From Pseudomonas antarctica (GTDB lineage: Bacteria > Pseudomonadota > Gammaproteobacteria > Pseudomonadales > Pseudomonadaceae), in contig NZ_UYXQ01000009.1 in the NCBI RefSeq assembly GCF_900624995.1, positions 62,001 through 126,000 of the forward strand: a DNA stretch of 64,000 nucleotides, read 5' to 3'. Under the pieces are notes generated by a model, which saw only the letters and a list, made by a program, of their open reading frames with translations, was not told where the DNA came from and searched no databases. Below, piece after piece: positions 36,025 through 44,461 of this stretch (its first letter is position 1; each line of letters begins with the position of its first letter). The position numbers and the translations under genes were made by a program.

Positions 36025-36483
36025 TCAGTCCTCACTGATCGGCAACACGTAGTTCTTGAACTCCGTGTCTTCACGAAACCCAATCGACTCATAGGTCTTC
36101 TGCGCCACGTCGTTGTCACTGCTGGTCGACACCCGCAGCCGCACGGCGTGCGTCTCTTTGGCCATTTTCTTCGCCGTGCGCATCAGATTGTCCGCTACCA
36201 GTTGTCGGCGGGCGTCTTCGGCCACGTAGATGTCATTGAGGATCCACACGCGTTTAAGCGACAGCGACGAAAAGCTCGGGTACAGCTGGCAAAACCCTAA
36301 CAGCCGTTTGTCGTCATCATCGGCCAGGGCCAGGTAGATCACTGACTCCTTGCGGCGCAGGCGCTTTTCCAGAAAGGCCCGCGAGGAGTCCGGGAATGGT
36401 AGCGCCCCGTAGAACTCGCGGTATTTGACGAACAATGGCGTCAACAGGTCCAGGTGTTCCAGTGTCGCTTGAGTAATCCGCAT
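36025..36483 (-). CDS. GNAT family N-acetyltransferase
   Basis: A 152-residue protein with the GNAT fold: MRITQATLEHLDLLTPLFVK, RRKESVIYLALADDD, RVWILNDIYVAEDARRQLVA (acetyl-CoA loop region, a variant of R/Q-x-x-G-x-G/A with Arg-Arg-Gln-Leu) and NDVAQKTYESIGFRED. It transfers acetyl to an unknown amine. Start 36483 gives the normal N-terminal strand. It lies 97 nt downstream of eutC on the same strand. Confidence 0.88.
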   Translation of the reverse strand: MRITQATLEHLDLLTPLFVKYREFYGALPFPDSSRAFLEKRLRRKESVIYLALADDDDKRLLGFCQLYPSFSSLSLKRVWILNDIYVAEDARRQLVADNLMRTAKKMAKETHAVRLRVSTSSDNDVAQKTYESIGFREDTEFKNYVLPISED

Positions 36484-36580
36484 GCCAGGCCTCAACTTCC
36501 AAAGGGGGGATGACCACACACGCGGCCGTGACTGGATGCTGCCTAATGGCGCGAAAAAGCGCAATCGTGCAGCTGATAGG

Positions 36581-37411
36581 TCATTCCGGCGGGCTGAGCA
36601 GGAAGTTGCCTTTCATCAGGTCAGGATCATCCGACTCGATGGTCTGTACCTGCGCCTCGTCCTTGAGATTGACCCCCGACAGCTGCCGACGACACGCCTC
36701 TTTCATCAAGTAAAGCAGGCGGTGCGCGGCCATGCCGTAGCTCAGGCCTTCCACGCGCACATTGGAGATGCAGTTGCGATACGCATCGGTGAGGCCGACT
36801 TTGGGGTTGTAAGTGAAATACAGCCCCAGGCTGTCCGGCGAGCTGAGCCCCGGCCGTTCGCCAATCAAAATCACCACCATCTTGGCCCCCAGCAACTGGC
36901 CGATTTCATCCGCCACCGCCACACGGCCCTGTTCCACCAGAATCACCGGCGACAAGGACCACCCTTCGGCGTGAGTCTGTTCCTCCATGCGTGTAAGAAA
37001 CGGCAACGTGTGTTTATGCACGGCCAGCGCCGACAGCCCATCTGCCACCACCACGGCCAGGTCCACACCCCCTGGGTTGGCGCCAGCATAGTCGCGCAGG
37101 GTTTGCGCCGACTCGTCACTCAAGCGCCGCCCCAGGTCCGGGCGTTGCAAATACATATGCCGGTCCGTGGCGGCGCTGTGCAGCAACAAGCTGTCACGGC
37201 CGCGCTCGGCCATTTGGCTGCTGAGGGCTGCGTGGTCGAAAGGCAGGTGCACGGCATCACGTGCCTGGGCGTGGGCGAATTGAAAGTCCAGCTGCGCGCT
37301 GGTGGGAATGCTGGTGCCGGTGCGGCCCAGCGCGATGCGCGCCGGGGTCAGGCGGCGCAGTTCCAGCCACGGGTTGTCAGGCAGTTCTACTTGCACAGGC
37401 GGCTCCTTCAT
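36581..37411 (-). CDS. eutC: Ethanolamine ammonia-lyase small subunit
   Basis: A 276-residue subunit: [76 protein letters not shown]. With EutB it forms the B12-dependent lyase turning ethanolamine into acetaldehyde and ammonia. The start overlaps the eutB stop by 4 nt (ATGA), as usual for this pair. Confidence 0.96.
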   Translation of the reverse strand: MKEPPVQVELPDNPWLELRRLTPARIALGRTGTSIPTSAQLDFQFAHAQARDAVHLPFDHAALSSQMAERGRDSLLLHSAATDRHMYLQRPDLGRRLSDESAQTLRDYAGANPGGVDLAVVVADGLSALAVHKHTLPFLTRMEEQTHAEGWSLSPVILVEQGRVAVADEIGQLLGAKMVVILIGERPGLSSPDSLGLYFTYNPKVGLTDAYRNCISNVRVEGLSYGMAAHRLLYLMKEACRRQLSGVNLKDEAQVQTIESDDPDLMKGNFLLSPPE

Positions 37412-38802
37412 CCCAATTGCTTCAAGGCGTGGCGAAACGCCGGTGGCAGGCTGTTGCCGAAGTGCACCTTGCCGTCGGCTTGCGTGAAGATGCCCATTTT
37501 TGCCAGCCACTGCTCAAACTCCGGCGCCGGTTTTAAACCCAATGTTTGCCGGGCGTATAACGCGTCGTGGAACGAGGTGGTCTGGTAGTTGAGCATGATG
37601 TCGTCGGAGCCGGGGATGCCCATGATGAAGTTGATCCCGGCCACGCCCAGCAGGGTCAGCAGGGTGTCCATGTCGTCCTGGTCGGCCTCGGCGTGGTTGG
37701 TGTAGCAGATGTCGCAGCCCATCGGCACGCCGAGCAGCTTGCCGCAGAAGTGGTCTTCAAGGCCCGCGCGGATGATCTGCTTGCCGTTGTACAGGTACTC
37801 GGGGCCAATAAAACCTACGACGGTGTTGACCAAAAACGGCTTGAAATGCCGCGCTACGGCGTAGGCGCGGGTCTCGCAGGTTTGCTGGTCGACGCCAAAG
37901 TGCGCGTTGGCCGACAAGGCGCTGCCCTGGCCGGTTTCGAAGTACATCAGGTTCTGGCCCAAGGTGCCGCGGTTCAGGCTCAAGCCCGCGTCATAACCTT
38001 CCTGTAGCACGCTCAGGCTGATGCCGAAGCTGGCGTTGGCCGCCTCGGTACCGGCAATCGACTGAAACACCAGGTCCAGCGGCACGCCACGGTTGATGGC
38101 CTCGATGGAGGTGGTGACGTGGGTCAGCACACAGGCTTGGGTGGGGATTTCGTAGCGCTGGATGATCGCATCGAGCATCTCCAGCATGGCGCAGATCGAG
38201 GCGATGCTGTCGGTGGCCGGGTTGATGCCGATCATGGCGTCGCCGTTGCCGTAGAGCAGGCCGTCGAGAATGCTCGCGGCGATGCCTGCCGGTTCGTCTG
38301 TGGGGTGGTTGGGTTGCAGGCGCGTCGACAAGCGCCCGCGCAGGCCCAGGGTGCCGCGAAACTGGGTGACCACACGGATCTTCTGCGCGACCAGGACCAA
38401 GTCCTGCACGCGCATGATCTTGGAGACGGCGGCGGCCATTTCCGGTGTCAGCCCGGGCGCCAGGGCGCGCAGGGAGTGTTCGTCGGCCGCGTCGCTGAGC
38501 AGCCAGTCGCGCAGGCCGCCGACGGTGAGGTGGCTGACTACGCTGAACGCCTGTTTATCGTGGGTGTCGATGATCAGCCGGGTGACTTCGTCGCTTTCGT
38601 AAGGGATCAGCACTTCTTCGAGGAAGTGTTTCAACGGGATATTCGCCAGCGCCATCTGCGCCGCCACCCGTTCGCCGTCGTTTTGTGCCGCGACGCCGGC
38701 GAGGAAGTCGCCAGAACGGGCCGGGCTGGCCTTGGCCATCACGTCCTTGAGGCTGTCAAAGCGGTAGGTTTGTGCGCCCACCGCGTGTGAAAAGCTTGCC
38801 AT
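37408..38802 (-). CDS. eutB: Ethanolamine ammonia-lyase large subunit
   Basis: A 464-residue TIM-barrel subunit holding the active site and, with EutC, adenosylcobalamin. Visible are [19 protein letters not shown] substrate region ([13 protein letters not shown]), [34 protein letters not shown] and [20 protein letters not shown] 38802 ([15 protein letters not shown]) is the family start. The B12 requirement fits the BtuB/BtuF-like genes early in the window. Confidence 0.97.
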   Translation of the reverse strand: MASFSHAVGAQTYRFDSLKDVMAKASPARSGDFLAGVAAQNDGERVAAQMALANIPLKHFLEEVLIPYESDEVTRLIIDTHDKQAFSVVSHLTVGGLRDWLLSDAADEHSLRALAPGLTPEMAAAVSKIMRVQDLVLVAQKIRVVTQFRGTLGLRGRLSTRLQPNHPTDEPAGIAASILDGLLYGNGDAMIGINPATDSIASICAMLEMLDAIIQRYEIPTQACVLTHVTTSIEAINRGVPLDLVFQSIAGTEAANASFGISLSVLQEGYDAGLSLNRGTLGQNLMYFETGQGSALSANAHFGVDQQTCETRAYAVARHFKPFLVNTVVGFIGPEYLYNGKQIIRAGLEDHFCGKLLGVPMGCDICYTNHAEADQDDMDTLLTLLGVAGINFIMGIPGSDDIMLNYQTTSFHDALYARQTLGLKPAPEFEQWLAKMGIFTQADGKVHFGNSLPPAFRHALKQLG

Positions 38803-38866
38803 ACAGTGTCTCCTTGGCGACGCGGGCAAGCTGTGAGTAAAGCGCCCGCGTCGAGGTTTACGGCAG

Positions 38867-40300
38867 TTAGTGCAAGGCGGCCTCTGCTGCTTGGATCGCC
38901 GCGAATTCTTCTTCCGGCGTGCCTGCTACCAAGTGATGCCGGCTGTAGAAAGCAAAGTAAGCAATTAATACTCCATAGATGATCGCAGCGCCAATCACCA
39001 CCCGTGGATCCACCAGAAAGCCCGCCACGACGGCCACGCAGGCCAGTACCAGCGCAACGCCGGACGTGAAGATACCGCCCGGTGTGCGGTAAGGGCGGTC
39101 CATTTTGGGGCGGCGGATGCGTAAGGTGATGTGCGCGGCCATCATTAGCACGTAAGAAATGGTCGCGCCAAACACCGCCACCAGAATCAGCAAGTCGCCC
39201 TGGCCGGTCAGCGACAGGCCAAACCCGATAATGCCGGGGATCACTAACGCCAGCACTGGCGCCTTGCTTTTGTTGGTCTGCGACAGTTTGCGTGGCAGGT
39301 AGCCGGCGCGAGACAAGGCGAAGATCTGCCGCGAATAGGCGTAGATGATCGAGAAAAAGCTCGCGATCAGCCCAGCCAGGCCCACGAGGTTGACGAAGCT
39401 GCCCATCCAGGTCGAACCGCCGTAGGACAATGCCAGTGCTTCAACCAGCGGGTTGCCCGACTTGATCAGCGCATAAGTGCCAGCGCCGCCCGGTGCGATC
39501 ACCAGGATCAGCAGGGCAAAACTGGTCAGCACCACAATGGCGCCGATCAGGCCTCGAGGCAGGTCACGTTTGGGGTTCTTGGTTTCTTCGGCGGCCAACG
39601 GCACGCCTTCGACGGCGAGGAAAAACCAGATGGCATAAGGAATCGCCGCCCACACGCCGACATAGCCGAACGGCAGGAAGGTGCTGGCGCCTTTGGCCTC
39701 GGTCACCGGGACATCCAGCAAATTGGCGACGTTGAAGTGCGGGACCATCGACACCAGGAACACACCCAAGGCAATCGCCGCGACAGCGGTGATCACAAAC
39801 ATCAGTTTCAAGGCTTCGCCCACACCAAAGATGTGGATGCCGATAAAGATGATGTAGAACGCCAGGTAAATCATCCAGCCGCCAATGCCGAACAGCGACT
39901 CGCAGTAGGCGCCGATAAACACCGCGATGGCGGCGGGGGCGATGGCGTATTCGATCAGGATGGCGGTGCCGGTGAGGAACCCGCCCCAAGGGCCAAAGGC
40001 GCTGCGGGCAAAGCCGTAGCCGCCACCGGCAGTGGGGATCATAGACGACAGTTCGGCCAGGGAAAAACACATGCACAAGTACATGGTGGCCATGAGTAAG
40101 GTGGCGAGGAACATGCCGCCCCAGCCACCTTGGGCCAGGCCGAAGTTCCAGCCGGCGTAGTCGCCGGAGATCACGTAGGCAACGCCAAGGCCAACTAACA
40201 GCACCCAACCGGCGGCGCCTTTTTTCAGTTCGCGTTGTTGGAAGTAGTCGGTGCCGACTTTTTCGAAGTCGACGGAAGAGCCAGTGGGTTCGCTAGGCAT
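38867..40300 (-). CDS. eat: Ethanolamine permease
   Basis: A 477-residue APC-superfamily transporter with twelve predicted membrane helices: GWVLLVGLGVAYVISGDYAG, AGGGYGFARSAFGPWGGFLT, WFFLAVEGVPLAAEETKNPK, IAPGGAGTYALIKSGNPLVE. This is the family member normally beside eutBC in Pseudomonas and imports ethanolamine. It precedes eutB by 64 nt. Confidence 0.94.
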   Translation of the reverse strand: MPSEPTGSSVDFEKVGTDYFQQRELKKGAAGWVLLVGLGVAYVISGDYAGWNFGLAQGGWGGMFLATLLMATMYLCMCFSLAELSSMIPTAGGGYGFARSAFGPWGGFLTGTAILIEYAIAPAAIAVFIGAYCESLFGIGGWMIYLAFYIIFIGIHIFGVGEALKLMFVITAVAAIALGVFLVSMVPHFNVANLLDVPVTEAKGASTFLPFGYVGVWAAIPYAIWFFLAVEGVPLAAEETKNPKRDLPRGLIGAIVVLTSFALLILVIAPGGAGTYALIKSGNPLVEALALSYGGSTWMGSFVNLVGLAGLIASFFSIIYAYSRQIFALSRAGYLPRKLSQTNKSKAPVLALVIPGIIGFGLSLTGQGDLLILVAVFGATISYVLMMAAHITLRIRRPKMDRPYRTPGGIFTSGVALVLACVAVVAGFLVDPRVVIGAAIIYGVLIAYFAFYSRHHLVAGTPEEEFAAIQAAEAALH

Positions 40301-40329
40301 GGGGAAGTACCTTCATTGTTATTGTTTTA

Positions 40330-40351
40330 ATTCGGCATCTTTGTGCCGAAT
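40330..40351. promoter_or_regulatory. 8-bp inverted repeat upstream of eat
   Basis: ATTCGGCA (40330-40337) and TGCCGAAT (40344-40351) flank a 6-nt spacer, 29 nt from the eat start. It may be an operator or a small hairpin in the 5' leader. Confidence 0.4.
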
Positions 40352-40379
40352 GCGAATTGCAAGTACGTGCGAAGAGCCA

Positions 40380-40470
40380 ATGTGGGAGCGGGCTTGCTCG
40401 CGAAAGCGGTATCTCAGTAAACGATGTTAGCACTCATACAAGGTTTTCGCGAGCAAGTCGTCTCCCACAT
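40380..40470. repeat. REP/REPIN inverted repeat, copy 4
   Basis: The left arm is ATGTGGGAGCGGGCTTGCTC (from 40380); the right arm (40444-40470) differs at two positions (AAGTCGTCTCCCACAT). It lies between the aldehyde dehydrogenase and eat, both leftward, only 13 nt from the dehydrogenase stop. Confidence 0.9.
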
Positions 40471-40483
40471 TTTTAAGTGCATT

Positions 40484-42028
40484 TCAAATGTGGAAGCGGG
40501 GCGTCTGGTAACAGAAGAACAACGCATGAATGGGGTACCTCTGGAGCCAGTTCTTGGTCTGCTGGTAGTGGTCCAACATCATCTTGTGCGTCTCACGGCC
40601 CACGCCCGACTTCTTGTAACCGCCGAACGCGGCATGCGCCGGGTACAGGTGGTAGCAGTTGGTCCACACGCGGCCCGCCTTGATCGCGCGGCCCATGCGG
40701 TAGGCGCGGTTGATGTCGCGGGTCCACACGCCGGCGCCGAGGCCGAACTCGGTGTCGTTGGCGATTGCCAGGGCTTCGGCTTCGTCCTTGAAGGTGGTGA
40801 TGCTCACCACCGGGCCGAAGATTTCTTCCTGGAACACGCGCATTTCGTTGGTGCCCTTGAGCAGGGTCGGCTGGATGTAATAACCGCCGGCCATGTCGCC
40901 GGTGAGCTGCTCGACCTTGCCGCCGGTCAGCAGTTGCGCGCCTTCGCCCTTGGCGATTTCCAGGTAGGACAGGATCTTGTCGAACTGTTGCTCGGAGGCT
41001 TGGGCGCCGACCATGGTGTCGGTGTCCAGCGGGTCGCCGCGTTTGATCTGCTCGACCTTTTTCATTACCACTTTCATGAAGTCGTCGTAGATCGACTCTT
41101 CCACCAGCGCACGCGATGGGCAGGTGCACACCTCGCCTTGGTTGAAGAACGCCAGCACCAGGCCTTCGGCGGCTTTCTCGATAAACGACGGTTCGGCTTT
41201 CATGATGTCGGCGAAGAAGATGTTCGGCGACTTGCCGCCCAGCTCAACGGTGGACGGAATAATGTTCTCGGCCGCCGCGTGCATGATGTGCGAGCCCACC
41301 GGGGTGGAACCGGTAAAGGCGATCTTGGCGATGCGCTTGCTGGTGGCCAGGGCTTCGCCGGCTTCTTTGCCGAAACCGTGCACCACGTTCAGCACGCCCG
41401 GTGGCAGCAGGTCGCCGATCAGTTCCATCAGCACGCTGATGCCCAGCGGGGTTTGCTCGGCGGGCTTGAGCACCACGCAGTTACCGGCGGCCAGGGCCGG
41501 GGCGAGTTTCCAGGCGGCCATCAGCAGCGGGAAGTTCCACGGGATGATCTGGCCAACCACACCCAGCGGCTCATGGAAGTGGTACGAGGCGGTGAGTTCG
41601 TTGATCTCGGCGCTGGTGCCTTCCTGGGCGCGGATGCAACCGGCGAAGTAGCGGAAGTGGTCGGCGGCCAGCGGGATGTCGGCATTGAGGGTTTCACGCA
41701 CGGCTTTGCCGTTGTCCCAGGTTTCGGTGATGGCCAGCAGTTCGAGGTTCTGCTCGATGCGGTCGGCGATCTTCAGCAACACCAGTGAGCGGTCCTGGGC
41801 CGAGGTCTTGCCCCAGGCATCTGCGGCGGCATGGGCGGCGTCGAGGGCTTTGTCGATGTCTTTGGCCGTGGAGCGCGGGAATTCGGCGATGGGCTTGCCG
41901 TTGACCGGCGAGGTGTTGGTGAAATAGTTGCCATCCACCGGCGCGACGAATTCGCCGCCGATGAAGTTGCCGTATTTGGCCTTGAACGAAACTATCGCGC
42001 CTTCAGTACCGGGATGGGCGTAACGCAT
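40484..42028 (-). CDS. exaC: NAD+-dependent aldehyde dehydrogenase (ExaC/AcoD type)
   Basis: A 514-residue dehydrogenase: [70 protein letters not shown] (catalytic Glu) and [18 protein letters not shown] (catalytic Cys). It oxidises acetaldehyde from EutBC to acetate. The C-terminus is odd: after [11 protein letters not shown] the sequence [21 protein letters not shown] departs from and extends beyond the usual ending. A sigma-54 promoter lies at 42092-42107. Confidence 0.93.
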   Translation of the reverse strand: MRYAHPGTEGAIVSFKAKYGNFIGGEFVAPVDGNYFTNTSPVNGKPIAEFPRSTAKDIDKALDAAHAAADAWGKTSAQDRSLVLLKIADRIEQNLELLAITETWDNGKAVRETLNADIPLAADHFRYFAGCIRAQEGTSAEINELTASYHFHEPLGVVGQIIPWNFPLLMAAWKLAPALAAGNCVVLKPAEQTPLGISVLMELIGDLLPPGVLNVVHGFGKEAGEALATSKRIAKIAFTGSTPVGSHIMHAAAENIIPSTVELGGKSPNIFFADIMKAEPSFIEKAAEGLVLAFFNQGEVCTCPSRALVEESIYDDFMKVVMKKVEQIKRGDPLDTDTMVGAQASEQQFDKILSYLEIAKGEGAQLLTGGKVEQLTGDMAGGYYIQPTLLKGTNEMRVFQEEIFGPVVSITTFKDEAEALAIANDTEFGLGAGVWTRDINRAYRMGRAIKAGRVWTNCYHLYPAHAAFGGYKKSGVGRETHKMMLDHYQQTKNWLQRYPIHALFFCYQTPRFHI

Positions 42029-42091
42029 GGTGGTTATCTCCTGCTTTTATGTTTATTGGAGTACAGCGGTCTTGCGCTTGATAAAGCGTAG

Positions 42092-42107
42092 AGCAAAGGT
42101 CGGGCCA
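42092..42107 (-). promoter_or_regulatory. Sigma-54 (-24/-12) promoter of the aldehyde dehydrogenase gene
   Basis: Read on the minus strand the sequence is TGGCCCGACCTTTGCT, matching the consensus TGGCACG-N4-TTGCW with one change. GG and GC have the required spacing. It lies 64-79 nt upstream of the exaC start, and a sigma-54 activator is encoded divergently. Confidence 0.85.
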
Positions 42108-42160
42108 CTGCTTTGCAGGCCATGAAAATCAAGGGGTTGGGCTTTGTTGCAAGGCGTTGC

Positions 42161-42191
42161 TGTGACAGGTGCGGTACAGGCTGTGTGACAG
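42161..42191. promoter_or_regulatory. Paired TGTGACAG repeats, likely activator-binding sites
   Basis: TGTGACAG occurs at 42161-42168 and 42184-42191, 23 bp (about two helical turns) apart and 50-100 bp upstream of the -24/-12 promoter. This is the usual position for an upstream activating sequence. Confidence 0.5.
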
Positions 42192-42306
42192 TTTGTGCCA
42201 AAAACGTTACAGCCTTTGACCGGAGGGTCTGCCCGGGATTGCATTGGCCGGATGGCTGGGGGATGCTGGCCGTTCTCAAGCAGTACGCAGGGAGAATAAT
42301 AAGAAC

Positions 42307-44214
42307 ATGCACAACGATCAGTTCAGCCGCCATGCCCAGCAAGTCCTCACCGTCACACGCGGGCAAGACCTTGCCCAAGGCCCGGGCAGCGACCCGTCTA
42401 TCGCTCGCTCCTGGCTGCGGTGCCTGGAGGACTATCACCTCGACCCCGCGTTGAGCATCGCCCCTACCGTGCTCGAACACGGCCGCCTGCTGGAAAGCCG
42501 CGAACGCCTGCAGCAGGTGCTGCACATCGCCGGCAGCGAGATGAACAGCCTGCATCAGCAGCTTTCCGGCGCCGGCCATGCGGTATTGCTCACCGATGCG
42601 CGTGGGGTGATTCTCAACTGTGTCACAGCGCCGTCCGAGCGTAAGGTTTTTGAGCGCGCCGGGTTGTGGTTGGGGGCTGATTGGAGCGAGGCGTGCGAAG
42701 GCACCAACGGCATCGGCACTTGCCTGGTGGAGCGCCAGTCCCTGACCATCCATCGTGATGAGCATTTTCGTGGCCGGCATACCGGGCTGACCTGTTCGGC
42801 CAGCCCAGTGTTTGATCCACACGGTGAACTGCTGGCCGTGCTGGATGTGTCATCGGCGCGCGAAGCGGTCTCGCGTCAGAGCCAGTTCCACACCATGGCG
42901 TTGGTAAACCTGTCGGCGAAGATGATCGAGAGTTGTTACTTCCTGCGGCATTTTGAAAACCATTGGCTGCTGCGGTTTCACCTGCAGGCGGAATCCGTGG
43001 GGCTGTTCAGCGAAGGGTTGTTGGCGTTCGATGGCGAAGGGCGTCTCTGTGCGCTCAACCAGAGTGCGCTGAACCTGCTGGGGCAGATACGCAGCGGTTT
43101 GCTGGGGCAACCGGTGGAGGCGTTTTTCGACTGTTCCCTCGACCAGTTACTCGGCCGTGCCAGCGCCAATGCCACTGCGAGCTGGCCGTTGCGTACCCGT
43201 GATGGTCGGCACTTATTCGCCGCACTGCGTGGCAAGGCGCACGGCGTACCAGCGCCGCTGCCCAAGCCCGAGGCGCCACACCTAGCGGGTATCTGCCTGG
43301 GCGATCCCGCGCTGCAGAATGACTTTCGCAAGGCCGTGAAGGTCTTCGAGCGCGACGTGCCACTGTTAATCAACGGCGAAACCGGCAGCGGCAAAGAAGC
43401 GTTTGCCAAGGCTGTGCACCAGGCCAGTCAGCGTGCCGACAAGGCGTTTATTGCCCTCAACTGCGGCGCCATACCGGAAAGCCTGATCGAAAGTGAATTG
43501 TTCGGCTATCGCGGCGGCAGCTTCACGGGAGCCCGTAAGGAAGGCATGCAAGGCAAGCTGCAACAGGCAGATGGCGGCACGCTGTTCCTCGATGAAATCG
43601 GCGATATGCCCCTTGCCCTGCAGACCCGTCTATTAAGAGTGCTGGAAGATCGCATGGTGGTGCCCATCGGCGGTGAGCCCCAGGCGGTGAACGTCAGAAT
43701 TATCAGCGCCACCCATCGTAATCTGCAGGCGCGCGTGCAGGACGGCGATTTTCGCGAAGACTTGTATTACCGGCTCAATGGCCTGGAAGTTGCTCTGCCG
43801 CCATTGCGCGAGCGCAGTGACAAGGAGCAATTGCTGGATTTGCTGCTGCTACAAGAAGCTGGGGGGCAAACGGTGGTACTCGATGGTGCTGCTCGTCAGG
43901 CACTGTTGGCGTTCGCCTGGCCGGGCAACGTGCGTCAGTTACGCACAGTGCTGCGCACACTGGCTGCCCTTTGTGAGGATGGAAAGGTCCGTGTCGCGGA
44001 CCTACCGATGATCATCCGGCAGGCACAACCTGAGCGGGTGATCGAAGCAGGTACGACATTCGCCTTAGGTGATGCAGAGCGTCTTACGCTGCTTAATGCA
44101 TTGGAGCGTCAATATTGGCACATGACTCACACGGCAACCTATTTGGGTATCAGCCGAAATACGCTGTACAGAAAGTTGCGCAAGTATGGAATCGCTCGAA
44201 GCTCGGTAACTTAA
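42307..44214 (+). CDS. eatR: Sigma-54-dependent Fis-family activator (AcoR/EatR type)
   Basis: A 635-residue regulator. A GAF sensor lies in the first third (GHAVLLTDARGVILNCV; ACEGTNGIGTCLVE), then a PAS-like domain (LLAFDGEGRLCALNQSALNL), an AAA+ domain with Walker A GETGSGKE (Lys363) and the sigma-54 contact loop GSFTGA (404-409, Ser for the more common Ala), and a Fis HTH at the end (THTATYLGISRNTLYRKLRK). It should activate the ethanolamine/aldehyde genes, which are divergent. ATG 42307 is chosen by homologue length; the frame is open 21 codons upstream. The name eatR is inferred from context. Confidence 0.9.
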   Translation: MHNDQFSRHAQQVLTVTRGQDLAQGPGSDPSIARSWLRCLEDYHLDPALSIAPTVLEHGRLLESRERLQQVLHIAGSEMNSLHQQLSGAGHAVLLTDARGVILNCVTAPSERKVFERAGLWLGADWSEACEGTNGIGTCLVERQSLTIHRDEHFRGRHTGLTCSASPVFDPHGELLAVLDVSSAREAVSRQSQFHTMALVNLSAKMIESCYFLRHFENHWLLRFHLQAESVGLFSEGLLAFDGEGRLCALNQSALNLLGQIRSGLLGQPVEAFFDCSLDQLLGRASANATASWPLRTRDGRHLFAALRGKAHGVPAPLPKPEAPHLAGICLGDPALQNDFRKAVKVFERDVPLLINGETGSGKEAFAKAVHQASQRADKAFIALNCGAIPESLIESELFGYRGGSFTGARKEGMQGKLQQADGGTLFLDEIGDMPLALQTRLLRVLEDRMVVPIGGEPQAVNVRIISATHRNLQARVQDGDFREDLYYRLNGLEVALPPLRERSDKEQLLDLLLLQEAGGQTVVLDGAARQALLAFAWPGNVRQLRTVLRTLAALCEDGKVRVADLPMIIRQAQPERVIEAGTTFALGDAERLTLLNALERQYWHMTHTATYLGISRNTLYRKLRKYGIARSSVT

Positions 44215-44461
44215 CTCACAGACTTTTAGGAGGGTTCCAATGGTTGGTCAGGTATTAATGCTGAGGGCGGTACTTTCAGTAACTCGGTAGCATTATGTCG
44301 CATTGTAGAGGAACCTTGAATTCAGCCATCTACAGATAAGGTAATGCTACTAAGTGAGATCTTTTGGTACATGTTGGTACGAGCCTGTCGTGTAATTTGT
44401 AGGCAACGCTACCACTCAATGTACGAACGGTAAGTCACCGTTTTTACACTGAGGTGGCCAT
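44215..44461 (+). other. Intergenic region before the first large protein gene
   Basis: A 247-nt AT-richer stretch. AGGAGGG at 44228-44234 precedes ATG 44240 and a 16-codon frame ending at 44290, which could be a leader peptide. A degraded hrp-box-like sequence is at 44310-44336. No other gene is supported. Confidence 0.5.
44310..44336 (+). promoter_or_regulatory. Degraded hrp-box-like sequence (weak)
   Basis: GGAACC (44310-44315), a perfect first half, is followed 14 nt later by CTACAGA (44330-44336), which differs from CCACNNA at one base. The spacing is 1-2 nt shorter than the 15-16 of real hrp boxes. It is reported because the three other genes of this region have better matches. Confidence 0.3.

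Larger units (their letters stand above)
42029..42306. other. Divergent promoter region of aldehyde dehydrogenase and its regulator
   Basis: A 278-nt region between exaC (minus) and the sigma-54 activator (plus). It holds a -24/-12 promoter for exaC and paired TGTGACAG repeats that could bind the activator. Confidence 0.7.

Noticed and set aside
40424..41788. 454-codon open frame on the plus strand
   Set aside because: Antisense to the aldehyde dehydrogenase, which has an intact active site.
44424..44452. hrp-box-like CGAACG-N16-ACACTGA just before the first large gene
   Set aside because: Transcription would start at or after the ribosome-binding site, so it cannot serve the ATG at 44462.
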